64,000 nt of DNA from Planctomycetota bacterium (GTDB lineage: Bacteria > Planctomycetota > Planctomycetia > Pirellulales > UBA1268). The position numbers were made by a program, and so were the translations under genes. Below, in pieces: positions 18,866-28,456 of the stretch; position 1 is the first letter of the stretch, and every line of letters begins with the position of its first letter. Under the pieces are notes generated by a model. That model did no database searches, was not told the DNA's origin, and saw only the letters and a list, made by a program, of their open reading frames with translations. The stretch spans positions 244 through 64,243 of the forward strand of contig JAPOIM010000009.1 in assembly GCA_029978905.1 (NCBI GenBank). The letters run 5' to 3'.

Positions 18866-21800
18866 ATGCGGTGGGCGAGGAAGTGTGCGACCGGGGGCCG
18901 TAAGGCTGCCCGGCAAGTGGCGTGCAGGGCCTTTTCTGTGGCTTCACGTGGGATTGCTGCGTCGGTGGCGGTTCTGGGTGCTGTTCTCTGTGTGCCCTCG
19001 GCTGCCGATGAGTCGCCACAGCCGGTGAGTTTTCATCGCGACATCCAGCCGATCATCGCCCGCAACTGCGTCGGCTGCCATCAAGAAGCGAAGCCTCAAG
19101 GCGAATACGTGATGACTCGCTTCGACCGTCTGCTGGCGGGCGGGGAATCGGGCGAGCCGGCGGTGGTGCCAGGCGACCCCGACGCGAGCGAGCTCGTGGC
19201 GCAGATTGTGCCGGTCGACGGGGTGGCGGCGATGCCCAAGAAAGGCCCGCCGCTTCCCGAAGGGGACATTACCCTGATCCGTCGCTGGATCGCGGAAGGC
19301 GCACACGACGATTCCCCCGCGGCTGCGATCGCCTTCTCACGCGAGAATCCTCCGGTCTACACCCGCGCGCCCGCGATCACGTCGGTCGATGCCACCTCGG
19401 TCGGCAACCTGATCGCGGTTGCTGGGTTCCACGAGGTGATTCTTCTGCATGCCGACACGGGCGCGACCGCAGGGCGACTCGTGGGCATGAGTGAGCGGAT
19501 CGAGTCGGTGCGGTTTAGCCCAGACGGGTCGCGTCTTGCGGCCGTGGGAGGCGAGCCGGGCCGCTCCGGCGAAGTGCAGATCTGGAATGTCGCCAATCAG
19601 GAACTCGAACTGTCGGAAAGTTTCACGTTCGACACGCTGCGCGGGGTGAGTTGGTCGCCAGACGGGGCCCTCGTGGCCTTTGGTGGCGTCGACAACGTGG
19701 TGCGGGCGATTGATGCGGCCACCGGTGAACTCCGGGTGTTTCAAGGGGCGCATGAAGATTGGGTGCTCGGCACGGCCTTCATCTCCAACGGCACGCACAT
19801 CGTCTCGGTGGCCCGCGACATGACATGCAAACTGACCGAAACTGCTACGGAGCGGTTCATCGACAACATCACGTCGATTACGCCGGGGGCCTTGCGGGGA
19901 GGACTTTCTGCCGTCGTGCCGCTCCCGGGCCGCGATGAGATCCTCGTGGGTGGGGCCGATGGCACTGCCAAGGTGTACCGCGTGTTTCGCGCAAGCCCTC
20001 GCAAAATTGGGGACGATGCCAACCTGCTGCGAACACTGCCGGTCATGCCGGGGCGGATTTTTTCCGTCGACATCAGCGACGACACGCGGGTGCTCGCGGC
20101 TGTCTCCACGATCGATGGTGCCAGCGAACTCTGCCTCTGGAAGGCTCGCGAACACACCGCGGTGTCCGACGAGATCATGGCGATTCTCTCGAAAGAGGGT
20201 GGGCAGCGTTCCGCGGAAGAGAACGAAAAACTCGCGGCGTTTATGAAGCCCACCGACGAAGAGTTGGCCCGCGTGCCGCTTCCCGTGGCAGCCTACGCAG
20301 CCTGTTTCCTGCCAAGCGGTGAGTTCGCGGTGGGTGCGGCCGACGGGTTGATTCGGGTCTTCGATCAGGCGGGGGCGGAAGTGCGGTCGTTCCCAGCAGT
20401 GGTGGTGGAAGACGCTGCTCTTGCTGGAGCCGGCCGCGTGTACGAGCCGGCGGCCTGGCAGGTGCGAGCCGCGGAGCTCGAGCCGGCAGAGGAGGGGGCG
20501 GTGACGCTCGCCTTGGATCAGATCGAAGGCATCGAGTTGTCGCCTGCCCAGAGCGTGGTGCTCGACGGTCCGTATGCCTACACGCAGCTGCTCGTACATG
20601 CGACCATGCGCGACGGCACGCGCGCGGATGCCACCCGGCAGGCAGCGTATGCCTCAACCGATGTGGTGGCAGTGAGTTCGTCGGGCTTGCTGCGGCCGCT
20701 GGCGGATGGTGCGGCTACGGTGACGGTGACGGTCGGTTCGCATCAAGCGACGCTGCCTGTGGAAGTGGTGGGCGTGGGCGGTGACGTGGCCATCGATGTC
20801 GACTTCATCCGCGACGTGAATCCGATTCTCGCCAAGGCAGGGTGCAATCAAGGCACGTGCCACGGGGCCCAGAAGGGGAAGAACGGTTTCAAACTGTCGC
20901 TTCGCGGTTACGACCCGCTGTTTGACATCCGCGCGCTGACAGACGACTTGGCAGCCCGTCGCGTGAACGTCTCTTCGCCCGACGACAGCCTGATGCTCTC
21001 GAAGGCCCTTGGACGCGTGCCGCATGAAGGGGGTGTGCGGCTTGAGGCCGGTTCGCCACACCACGGCATTCTGCACCGCTGGATCGCCGAGGGGGCGAAA
21101 CTCAACATGGAAACCCCGCGGGTGACCGGAATTGAGGTCGAGCCTGAGAACCCAGTCGTGGAGCAGATCGGCAGCACGCAGCAGATTCGCGTGGTGGCCA
21201 CGTACGCCGATGGCACCTCGCGAGATGTCACTCGGGAGGCCTTCATGGAGAGTGGCAATACGGAGGTCGCCACCAGTTCGCCGACTGGCGTGCTCACTGC
21301 GGTCCGTCGCGGTGAGGCTCCGGTGCTCGTGCGCTACGAAGGGCGGTACGCCGCCACGACGCTCACCGTGATGGGACCACGTGATGGGTTTGAGTGGGCG
21401 AATGTGGGTTCGTATGGTCGGATCGACGACCTCGTCGCCGACAAGTGGCAGCGGATGAAGATCCGCCCGTCTGGGCTCTGCGACGATGCCACCTTCCTGC
21501 GGCGGGTGACGCTCGACCTCACCGGGCTCCCGCCGACGCCAGACCAGGTCCGTGACTTCCTTGCGGATAGCCGGCCGGCGCGGGAGAAGCGTGACGAAGT
21601 GGTCGACCGCTTGCTGGCGAGTCCGGAATACGTGGAGTACTGGACCAACAAGTGGGCCGATCTGCTGCAGGTGAACGGGAAGTTTCTGGGCGGGGAGGGT
21701 GCCGCGGCGTTTCGTGATTGGATTCGCCAGGCAGTGGCTGAAAACCGACCCTACGACCAGTTCGCGCGGGAAGTGCTCACGAGCAGCGGCTCCAACAAGG

Positions 21801-24031
21801 CGAACCCCGCGGCCTCGTATTACAAGGTGCTTCGCGATCCTCAGTTGATGATGGAAAACACGACGCACCTCTTCCTGGGTGTGCGTTTCAACTGCAATCA
21901 GTGCCACGACCATCCCTTTGAGCGTTGGACGCAGGACCAGTACTTCCAGACCGCCGCGTTCTTCGCCAAAACAAAGTTGAAGAAGGCGGAGGAGGCGGGC
22001 GACAAGACGATTGGTGGTACGGCGGTCGAAGGGGCCAAGCCACTCTACGAAGAGGTGTTTGATGCCAAAGAGGGAAGCATCGAGCATCCGCGGACTGGGA
22101 AGCCGGTGGAGCCAGACTTCCCGTATGCGTGTGATTTTGAAGTGGCCGAAGGAGCCAGCGAGCGCGAGCGGCTGGCAGCGTGGATCACCTCACCTGACAA
22201 CCGCTACTTCGCCAAGAGCTATGTGAATCGTCTCTGGGGATACCTACTGGGCGTGGGGCTGATCGAACCGATTGACGACATCCGCGCTGGCAATCCTCCC
22301 ACCAACCCGGAGTTACTTGAACACCTCACCCACGACTTCATCGAAAGTGGCTTCAACGTGCGGCAGGTGATGCGGGCGATCTGCACGAGCCGGACGTATC
22401 AGCTGTCGGTGGAGGCCAATGACTGGAACGCTGACGACGCGATCAACTACAGCCATGCCAAGCCTCGCCGGCTGCCGGCGGAGGTGCTGTACGACTCGAT
22501 TCATCGAGTCACCGGGGCGACGTCACACATTCCCGGTGTGCCGGAGGGCACGCGGGCAGCCGCACTTCCCGATGTGGGCGTTGCCACGCCAGATGGGTTT
22601 CTCGCAAATCTCGGTCGGCCGGTGCGTGAGTCGGCCTGCGAATGTGAACGCTCGAGCGATCTGCAACTGGGGCCGATCATGGCCTTGGTGAGCGGGCCGA
22701 CGGTGGGCACCGCAATCGCGAGTGAGGGGAACGAACTCCACGAACTCGTGCAGCAGGTTCCGGGGAACGCGTCCCTTGTGGAAGAGCTCTTCGTGCGAAT
22801 CCTCAATCGTCTGCCGACGGCCGCAGAGATCGACGCGTTTCAGTTCTCGCTCGATGCGATCGACGATGACCATGCCGGCTTGGTGGAGGCTCTGGCAGCC
22901 GCGGAGGCCGAGTGGTTGGTACGGCAGCCGCAGCTCGAGGCCGAGCAGCAGGCGGCCATTGCGGCTTCGGAGCAGGCGCTCGCCGAGTTGACCGAGTCGC
23001 TGCGGCCAGCACGCGAGCAGGCCGAGAAAGCGCGGGCCGACAAGATCGCCGCTGCCGAGGCGGCAGTGATTGAGGCGAAGTCCAAACTTGGTGAGAAAGT
23101 GCCCGATTGGGAGCAGGCGTTCGCCACCGCACCGGAGTGGTTTCCTCTGCGGCCCAAGGCGGTTTCAGCCAGCGGAGGCAACACGCTCGCTGTGCGCGAG
23201 GACCGGTCGGTGTGGGCGAGCGGCAGCAAGGAGAAGGGGATCTACGAGGTCGTGATCGAGACCCGACTTCCGCAGATTACGGGCTTCCGATTGGAAGCGC
23301 TCTCGTCGCCAGACCTGCCAGGCAATGGCCCGGGCTTGCCTCCCAATGGCAACTTCGTGATCACCGAGTTTGAGGTGACGGCCGCGCCGCTTACCGAAGG
23401 GGAGCCGGCAGCGGTGAAGATCGCCTCCGGCAAGGCGAGCTTCACGCAGGAAAGTTTTGCGATCGAACAGGCGTTCGACGGTGACGTTGGCAATCAACAG
23501 GGGTGGGCGGTGCATCCCGCGACGGGCGTTCAGCAGTGGGCTACCTTCACGCTTGCTGAGCCGCTCGCCAACCCTGACGGCCTGCGGCTGACGTTCAAGA
23601 TCCATCAGCAGCACAACGCCGAAGGGCATCGGCTAGGCGCCTTCCGGCTCTCTGCCACGTCAGTGGCGGGACCGCTACCGCTTGGTGTGCCGGAGGCATT
23701 TGCCAGCGTGTTGTCGGTGCCTTCCGAGGCCCGTTCGCCAGACGCGGTCGCACCGCTCCTCGCGTTTCTTGGAAAGACCGACGCCGGCGTTCGGGAACTG
23801 GAAAAGCAGGTTGCTGCAGCGCAGGCTCCGGTGCCGGTCGATCCCGGGATCACGACCATCGAGCGGCAGCTCACGGAACTCCGCAAGCCGATCCAGACCG
23901 ATGCGGCACTGCTGAGGCTCCGGGAAGATGTGAAGCAGAGCGAAGCCCAGCTCGGGAATCTGCGGCTCACGGCCGCCGAAGACCTGACGTGGGCATTGAT
24001 CAACAGCCCGGCGTTCCTGTTCAATCATTAG
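18866..24031 (+). CDS. Fusion protein: N-terminal c-heme domain + WD40 + Big2-like domains + CX4CH segment + DUF1549 + DUF1553 with long insertion
   Basis: NCVGCH; WD40 repeats (VRFSPDGSRLAAVGGEPG); GCNQGTCHGAQKGKNGFKLSLRGYDP; TFLRRVTLDLTGLPPTPDQV; FNCNQCHDHPFERW; KSYVNRLWGYLLGVGLIEPIDDIR; C-terminal INSPAFLFNH. Confidence 0.93.
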   Translation: MRWARKCATGGRKAARQVACRAFSVASRGIAASVAVLGAVLCVPSAADESPQPVSFHRDIQPIIARNCVGCHQEAKPQGEYVMTRFDRLLAGGESGEPAVVPGDPDASELVAQIVPVDGVAAMPKKGPPLPEGDITLIRRWIAEGAHDDSPAAAIAFSRENPPVYTRAPAITSVDATSVGNLIAVAGFHEVILLHADTGATAGRLVGMSERIESVRFSPDGSRLAAVGGEPGRSGEVQIWNVANQELELSESFTFDTLRGVSWSPDGALVAFGGVDNVVRAIDAATGELRVFQGAHEDWVLGTAFISNGTHIVSVARDMTCKLTETATERFIDNITSITPGALRGGLSAVVPLPGRDEILVGGADGTAKVYRVFRASPRKIGDDANLLRTLPVMPGRIFSVDISDDTRVLAAVSTIDGASELCLWKAREHTAVSDEIMAILSKEGGQRSAEENEKLAAFMKPTDEELARVPLPVAAYAACFLPSGEFAVGAADGLIRVFDQAGAEVRSFPAVVVEDAALAGAGRVYEPAAWQVRAAELEPAEEGAVTLALDQIEGIELSPAQSVVLDGPYAYTQLLVHATMRDGTRADATRQAAYASTDVVAVSSSGLLRPLADGAATVTVTVGSHQATLPVEVVGVGGDVAIDVDFIRDVNPILAKAGCNQGTCHGAQKGKNGFKLSLRGYDPLFDIRALTDDLAARRVNVSSPDDSLMLSKALGRVPHEGGVRLEAGSPHHGILHRWIAEGAKLNMETPRVTGIEVEPENPVVEQIGSTQQIRVVATYADGTSRDVTREAFMESGNTEVATSSPTGVLTAVRRGEAPVLVRYEGRYAATTLTVMGPRDGFEWANVGSYGRIDDLVADKWQRMKIRPSGLCDDATFLRRVTLDLTGLPPTPDQVRDFLADSRPAREKRDEVVDRLLASPEYVEYWTNKWADLLQVNGKFLGGEGAAAFRDWIRQAVAENRPYDQFAREVLTSSGSNKANPAASYYKVLRDPQLMMENTTHLFLGVRFNCNQCHDHPFERWTQDQYFQTAAFFAKTKLKKAEEAGDKTIGGTAVEGAKPLYEEVFDAKEGSIEHPRTGKPVEPDFPYACDFEVAEGASERERLAAWITSPDNRYFAKSYVNRLWGYLLGVGLIEPIDDIRAGNPPTNPELLEHLTHDFIESGFNVRQVMRAICTSRTYQLSVEANDWNADDAINYSHAKPRRLPAEVLYDSIHRVTGATSHIPGVPEGTRAAALPDVGVATPDGFLANLGRPVRESACECERSSDLQLGPIMALVSGPTVGTAIASEGNELHELVQQVPGNASLVEELFVRILNRLPTAAEIDAFQFSLDAIDDDHAGLVEALAAAEAEWLVRQPQLEAEQQAAIAASEQALAELTESLRPAREQAEKARADKIAAAEAAVIEAKSKLGEKVPDWEQAFATAPEWFPLRPKAVSASGGNTLAVREDRSVWASGSKEKGIYEVVIETRLPQITGFRLEALSSPDLPGNGPGLPPNGNFVITEFEVTAAPLTEGEPAAVKIASGKASFTQESFAIEQAFDGDVGNQQGWAVHPATGVQQWATFTLAEPLANPDGLRLTFKIHQQHNAEGHRLGAFRLSATSVAGPLPLGVPEAFASVLSVPSEARSPDAVAPLLAFLGKTDAGVRELEKQVAAAQAPVPVDPGITTIERQLTELRKPIQTDAALLRLREDVKQSEAQLGNLRLTAAEDLTWALINSPAFLFNH

Positions 24032-24084
24032 TGTGCTGGAGTGAGGCACGCGGGGTGTCAGTGGGTGTGGGGATTGGGTGGCGT

Positions 24085-24108
24085 CCACCAGCGATAGGTT
24101 GCTGGTGG
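24085..24108. other. Intercistronic inverted repeat between heme-protein and DUF1501 genes
   Basis: Perfect 8-bp arms ccaccagc (24085-24092)/gctggtgg (24101-24108), 8-nt loop. Confidence 0.5.
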
Positions 24109-24137
24109 GGCATGAAACTCGAGAGGGAGATTGTTCA

Positions 24138-25607
24138 ATGCTGAGTTTTCAGGGCTTTCCGGCTCGTGACCTCTGTGACCCACACCTCCGCCCCACCCGG
24201 CGGGCATTTCTCCGCGTGGGGGCTGCGGGCAGCCTTGGCATCTCCCTGCCAAACGTCCTCGGCCTGCAGGCGCAAGCGTCTGCCTCAACGCTCGCGGGCG
24301 GCCCTGGCTGGGGTAAGGCCAAGAGCATCATCATGGTCTACCTGCAGGGTGGGCCGAGCCATCTCGATCTCTGGGATCCAAAGGAGAATGTGCCCGACAA
24401 CGTGAAGAGTGTTTTCTCGCCAATCTCCACGAAACTGCCGGGCATCAAGTTCACTGAGAACCTGCCGAAGCTCGCGCAGGTGAACGATCGTTTCACGATG
24501 ATCCGGTCGCTGTCGTACTCCCCCAACGGGCTCTTTAATCACACGGCCGCCATCTACCAGATGATGACGGGCTACACGACCGACAAGGTCAGCCCGTCGG
24601 GGCAACTCGAGCCACCGAGTCCGAAAGACTTTCCAAACTTTGGCAGCAATCTCGTGCGGCTGAAGCCGGTGGACGAGCCGATGCTGCCGTTCGTGATGCT
24701 GCCGCGGCCGCTGCAGGAGTCGAACGTGGTTGGGAAGGGTGGGTCTGCCGGATTCCTCGGCAAGGCCTTTGATCCCTACACGCTCTATCCTGACGGCGAC
24801 GACATGGACATGGAGAAGATGAGCCGCATCAAGATCGACGACTTGAAGCTGCGGCCGGAAGTCTTCAGCGTCCGTCTGCGTCGGCGGGCGAAACTACGAG
24901 AGTTGCTTAATGAACAGATGCCCGTGATCAATAAAGCGGTTGAGTCGTATCAACTCGATGGCTACTACGATCAGGCGCTCTCTTTGGTGGTCAGCGGACG
25001 TGCTCGCGATGCCTTCAATCTGGAGGCCGAGTCAGTCGCGACCCGCGAGAAGTATGGTCGTAACACCTTTGGCCAGAGCTGCCTCCTCGCTCGGCGACTC
25101 GTCGAGGCTGGCACGCGTGTGGTGGAGGTGATTTGGCCGAAGGTGGCCAACAGCGACAACCATTCGTGGGATCATCACGTGGGCCTCTCCGACCGCATGA
25201 AGAAGCAGTCCGGGCCCATGCTCGATGCGGGGCTCTCGGCGCTCATCGAAGACCTCGACGACCGTGGTTTGCTGGAAGAGACGATGGTAGTGGCTGTGGG
25301 TGAGTTTGGTCGCAGTCCCCAGCGTGGAGTGAGCACGAGCGGCAACGGCAACAGCGACGATGGTCGCGACCACTGGCCGTATTGCTACACCGGGATCATG
25401 GCCGGGGCCGGCATTCAGCGTGGGTACGTCCACGGTGAGAGCGATCAAACCGCCAGTGCGCCGCTGACCGACCCCGTGCACCCCAGTGAAATCTTGGCGA
25501 CGATTTACCACGGTTTTGGAATCGATCCGGAGACGATCGTCTACAACCACCTCAATCAGCCGCGAGAACTGGTCAAGGCGCAGGCCGTGACCAAACTCTT
25601 CGCGTAA
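24138..25607 (+). CDS. DUF1501 family protein with twin-arginine signal
   Basis: [54 protein letters not shown]. Start at [25 protein letters not shown] preceded by gagagggag. Confidence 0.95.
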   Translation: MLSFQGFPARDLCDPHLRPTRRAFLRVGAAGSLGISLPNVLGLQAQASASTLAGGPGWGKAKSIIMVYLQGGPSHLDLWDPKENVPDNVKSVFSPISTKLPGIKFTENLPKLAQVNDRFTMIRSLSYSPNGLFNHTAAIYQMMTGYTTDKVSPSGQLEPPSPKDFPNFGSNLVRLKPVDEPMLPFVMLPRPLQESNVVGKGGSAGFLGKAFDPYTLYPDGDDMDMEKMSRIKIDDLKLRPEVFSVRLRRRAKLRELLNEQMPVINKAVESYQLDGYYDQALSLVVSGRARDAFNLEAESVATREKYGRNTFGQSCLLARRLVEAGTRVVEVIWPKVANSDNHSWDHHVGLSDRMKKQSGPMLDAGLSALIEDLDDRGLLEETMVVAVGEFGRSPQRGVSTSGNGNSDDGRDHWPYCYTGIMAGAGIQRGYVHGESDQTASAPLTDPVHPSEILATIYHGFGIDPETIVYNHLNQPRELVKAQAVTKLFA

Positions 25608-25624
25608 GCGTTGGTCGACGTCGA

Positions 25625-25870
25625 TCACACATAGCCAGCGGGATCGTCGGGAGCTGGTGGCTGGTGCTCCAGTTGCTGGACAATCGTGTGCACATGCTCG
25701 AGGGCCTGCGACACGCTGAGGTGCGAGTGGCCGCGCTGCACGCATTCCGTGCCCCCGCCCACATGATCGACGACGAGTTCCCAGTGCGTCATGCCGTCCG
25801 ACGCGCCGGCCCACGCCGACGCCTTGTAGGTCTTGCCGTGCTTGCCGTGAATCGTGACGGTTCGCGTCAT
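25625..25870 (-). CDS. Small hypothetical protein (81 aa)
   Basis: MTRTVTIHGKHGKTYKASAWAGASDGMTHWELVVDHVGGGTECVQRGHSH... reads as a compact soluble protein; fits between flanking genes without overlap. Confidence 0.55.
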   Translation of the reverse strand: MTRTVTIHGKHGKTYKASAWAGASDGMTHWELVVDHVGGGTECVQRGHSHLSVSQALEHVHTIVQQLEHQPPAPDDPAGYV

Positions 25871-25901
25871 CGTCTCGTCTCCGGAGGAGGATTCATCCTA
25901 C

Positions 25902-27395
25902 ATGCTTACGGAAACCGTCTTCTACATCTGCCGGCGACTGGTCGTGGTGGCTCGGGGTATTGCGAAGCGCGGGTGGCGGAGCGGCTGCGGGGCCTGCCTG
26001 GTCCTGTGCGTTCCCGCAGGCGTGGTCGCCGAGCAACGGCCGCCCAATGTTGTGGTGCTGTTGGCGGACGACCTCGGCTACGGGGAACTCGGCTGCCAAG
26101 GGAGAGAGGACATCCCCACGCCCCACATCGATGCGCTTGCCCGCAGCGGAGTGCGATGCACCGCCGCGTATGTCACCGGGCCGAACTGCAGCCCGTCCCG
26201 TGCTGGCCTCCTGACGGGGCGGACGCCCACGCGTTTTGGCTATGAGTTCAACCCGATTGGTGCCAAGAACGAAGCGGAGGGGCATGGCTTACCTGCGGCT
26301 GAGGTCACGCTTGCCGAAACGCTGCACGATGCCGGCTACACCACGTCGGTGATTGGCAAATGGCATTTGGGTGGCACGGCTGCCTTTCATCCGATGCGAC
26401 ACGGATTTGATGAGTTCTTCGGCTTCACACACGAAGGACACTTCTTTGTTCCGCCGCCTTGGGAGGGCGTCACGACGATGCTCCGCCGGAAGGCGCTACC
26501 TGAGGGGAGTCGCGGACGGTGGAGCGGCTCGCGAGGGCTGATCTACACCGACCACATGGGGCACGACGAGCCGGCCTACGACGCCAACAATCCCATCGTG
26601 CGCGGCGGGCAGCCCGTGGAGGAGTTGGCGTATCTCACCGATGCATTCACCCGTGAGGCCGTGGACTTCATCGCTCGCCACGACGACAAGCCTTTTTTTC
26701 TCTATCTCGCCTACAACGCAGTGCACAGCCCGTTGCAGGCTCCGCATGCCTCGCTAAAGAAGTTTGCCCATATCGAGGACGTGCATCGTCGCATCTTTGC
26801 CGCCATGCTCACCCACCTCGACGACAGTGTGGGCGCGGTCGTGGCTCAGCTGCGTGCCTCAGGAGTCGAGGACAACACGCTCGTGATTTTCTTGAGCGAC
26901 AACGGTGGGCCCACGCGTGAGCTGACCTCTTCGAACCTGCCGCTGCGTGGCGAGAAAGGGCAGATGTACGAAGGGGCGGTGCGTGTGCCGTTCATCGTGC
27001 AGTGGAAAGACACCCTGCCTGCGGGCGAGGTGTACGAGCACCCCGTGAGCTCGATGGACATCTTCGCGACGGCGGCCGCTGCTGCGGGAGCGGCGCTGCC
27101 CGAGAGCGTGGAGGGTGTCGATCTCGTGCCCTTCCTCACCGGGGAGCAATCAGGGCGACCGCATGAAACGCTGTTTTGGCGGCAGGGGGAGCGGACGGCG
27201 ATCCGCCACGGGGACTGGAAGCTCGTGCGGATGGGCCCGGTTTCAGGGCCGCGGCAGGCTGGCTGGGAACTCTACGACCTCTCCTCGGATCTCGCGGAGG
27301 AACACAACCTCGCGGACGCCCAGCCCGAGCGACTGGCCGAACTCATCAGGCGATGGAAAGCGCTCAACGATGAGATGAGTGACCCAGTATTCTAG
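25902..27395 (+). CDS. Sulfatase (arylsulfatase-like, formylglycine type)
   Basis: PPNVVVLLADDLGYGELGCQG; CXPSR-type motif NCSPSRAGLLTGR; IGKWHLGG; FLSDNGGPT. Signal region starts at MLTETVFYICRRL. Confidence 0.96.
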   Translation: MLTETVFYICRRLVVVARGIAKRGWRSGCGACLVLCVPAGVVAEQRPPNVVVLLADDLGYGELGCQGREDIPTPHIDALARSGVRCTAAYVTGPNCSPSRAGLLTGRTPTRFGYEFNPIGAKNEAEGHGLPAAEVTLAETLHDAGYTTSVIGKWHLGGTAAFHPMRHGFDEFFGFTHEGHFFVPPPWEGVTTMLRRKALPEGSRGRWSGSRGLIYTDHMGHDEPAYDANNPIVRGGQPVEELAYLTDAFTREAVDFIARHDDKPFFLYLAYNAVHSPLQAPHASLKKFAHIEDVHRRIFAAMLTHLDDSVGAVVAQLRASGVEDNTLVIFLSDNGGPTRELTSSNLPLRGEKGQMYEGAVRVPFIVQWKDTLPAGEVYEHPVSSMDIFATAAAAAGAALPESVEGVDLVPFLTGEQSGRPHETLFWRQGERTAIRHGDWKLVRMGPVSGPRQAGWELYDLSSDLAEEHNLADAQPERLAELIRRWKALNDEMSDPVF

Positions 27396-27462
27396 TGCTT
27401 GCGTCGACCCAGATGTGATGCGGCGTCGGCGTACCCGAATCATCACCGACGAAGGAGCAGGT

Positions 27463-27942
27463 ATGTCGGAGTTGCCCACTGCTGATGAGGTTGCCCTGTG
27501 GCAGAAGCGTCTGGCCGGTCAAGCCAATAACCGGGCATGGACGCTGGCTGAGCAACTCTCCCGATCGGCGGCCGAAGACGATGAGATGCTGCAGGCAGCC
27601 CATGCCGCTATGTACTTCTGGGCCATCGTCGGTGATGAGAGCCAGCAGGCCCACGCAGCCCAGCTCCTTGGACACGTCTATGGGCTCTTGAACCAGCCGG
27701 AGGCGGCTCTGCGGCATCTGTCTCGATCGGAGCCGCTCTTCTTTGCAGAGTCGGCGGAAACCTGGGAGCGGGCCTTGGCGCACGTTGTGGCGGCCAATGT
27801 GGCGGCGGCGAAGGCCGACCTTGTGGCGTATCAGGTGCACTTTGATCGGGCGACGGAAGAGATGACACAGATCGCGTCGGATGACGAGCGCGGGATTGTG
27901 CATGCGGCGCTCCAGGCCGTTCCCGCGCCACCTCGCCGGTAG
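27463..27942 (+). CDS. Conserved hypothetical TPR-like helical protein
   Basis: MSELPTADEVALWQKRLAGQANNRAWTLAEQLSRS...; ATG at 27463 preceded by gaaggagcag. Confidence 0.7.
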   Translation: MSELPTADEVALWQKRLAGQANNRAWTLAEQLSRSAAEDDEMLQAAHAAMYFWAIVGDESQQAHAAQLLGHVYGLLNQPEAALRHLSRSEPLFFAESAETWERALAHVVAANVAAAKADLVAYQVHFDRATEEMTQIASDDERGIVHAALQAVPAPPRR

Positions 27943-27952
27943 GAGCAGCGAA

Positions 27953-28456
27953 ATGGCGGAACGTGACCGGAGACCAATCCCTGTCCGCACACTGCGATTC
28001 GAGACCGTGGAGGCGTGCGTACGCGAAGTTGAGCGGATCATCGAGGCGGACCGCAGCGGGACGCTGCACGCGCACGGCAACTGGACGGCCGGGCAGGTAA
28101 TGGCCCACGTGGCTGCGTGGGTGGAATATGGCTACGAAGGCTTTCCGATCGGGCCGCCGCCTTTTTTCGTGCGATGGATCCTGCGTTGGCAACTCAAGGG
28201 CATTCTGACCAAGGGTATGTCGCCCGGCGTGCGGATTCCTCGGGTGCCAGGCGGCACCACCGGCATGGATGCCATGCAGACGCAGGCTGCGGCCGAGCGG
28301 CTGCTCGCAGCCCTGCGACGCCTGGAGACCAACGAGCCGGCCCCGTACGACAGCCCCGCGTTTGGTCCGCTCTCAGATCAGGATCGGGTGCGTCTCAACC
28401 TGCGGCATGCCGAACTGCATCTCGGCTTTCTCTTGATTCAAGACGATGGCAGCTAA
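27953..28456 (+). CDS. DUF1569 (DinB-like) protein
   Basis: GNWTAGQVMAHVAAWVEYGYEGFP and C-terminal RHAELHLGFLL fit the DUF1569/DinB helical bundle. Confidence 0.75.
   Translation: MAERDRRPIPVRTLRFETVEACVREVERIIEADRSGTLHAHGNWTAGQVMAHVAAWVEYGYEGFPIGPPPFFVRWILRWQLKGILTKGMSPGVRIPRVPGGTTGMDAMQTQAAAERLLAALRRLETNEPAPYDSPAFGPLSDQDRVRLNLRHAELHLGFLLIQDDGS

Noticed and set aside
16061-18916. Full-length 951-aa reading of the GldG-like ORF
   Set aside because: Residues before M106 lack a signal and run into the intergenic region; start at 18601 gives a classic signal peptide.
20654-22087. 477-aa minus-strand ORF
   Set aside because: Antisense to DUF1549 region of the fusion gene.
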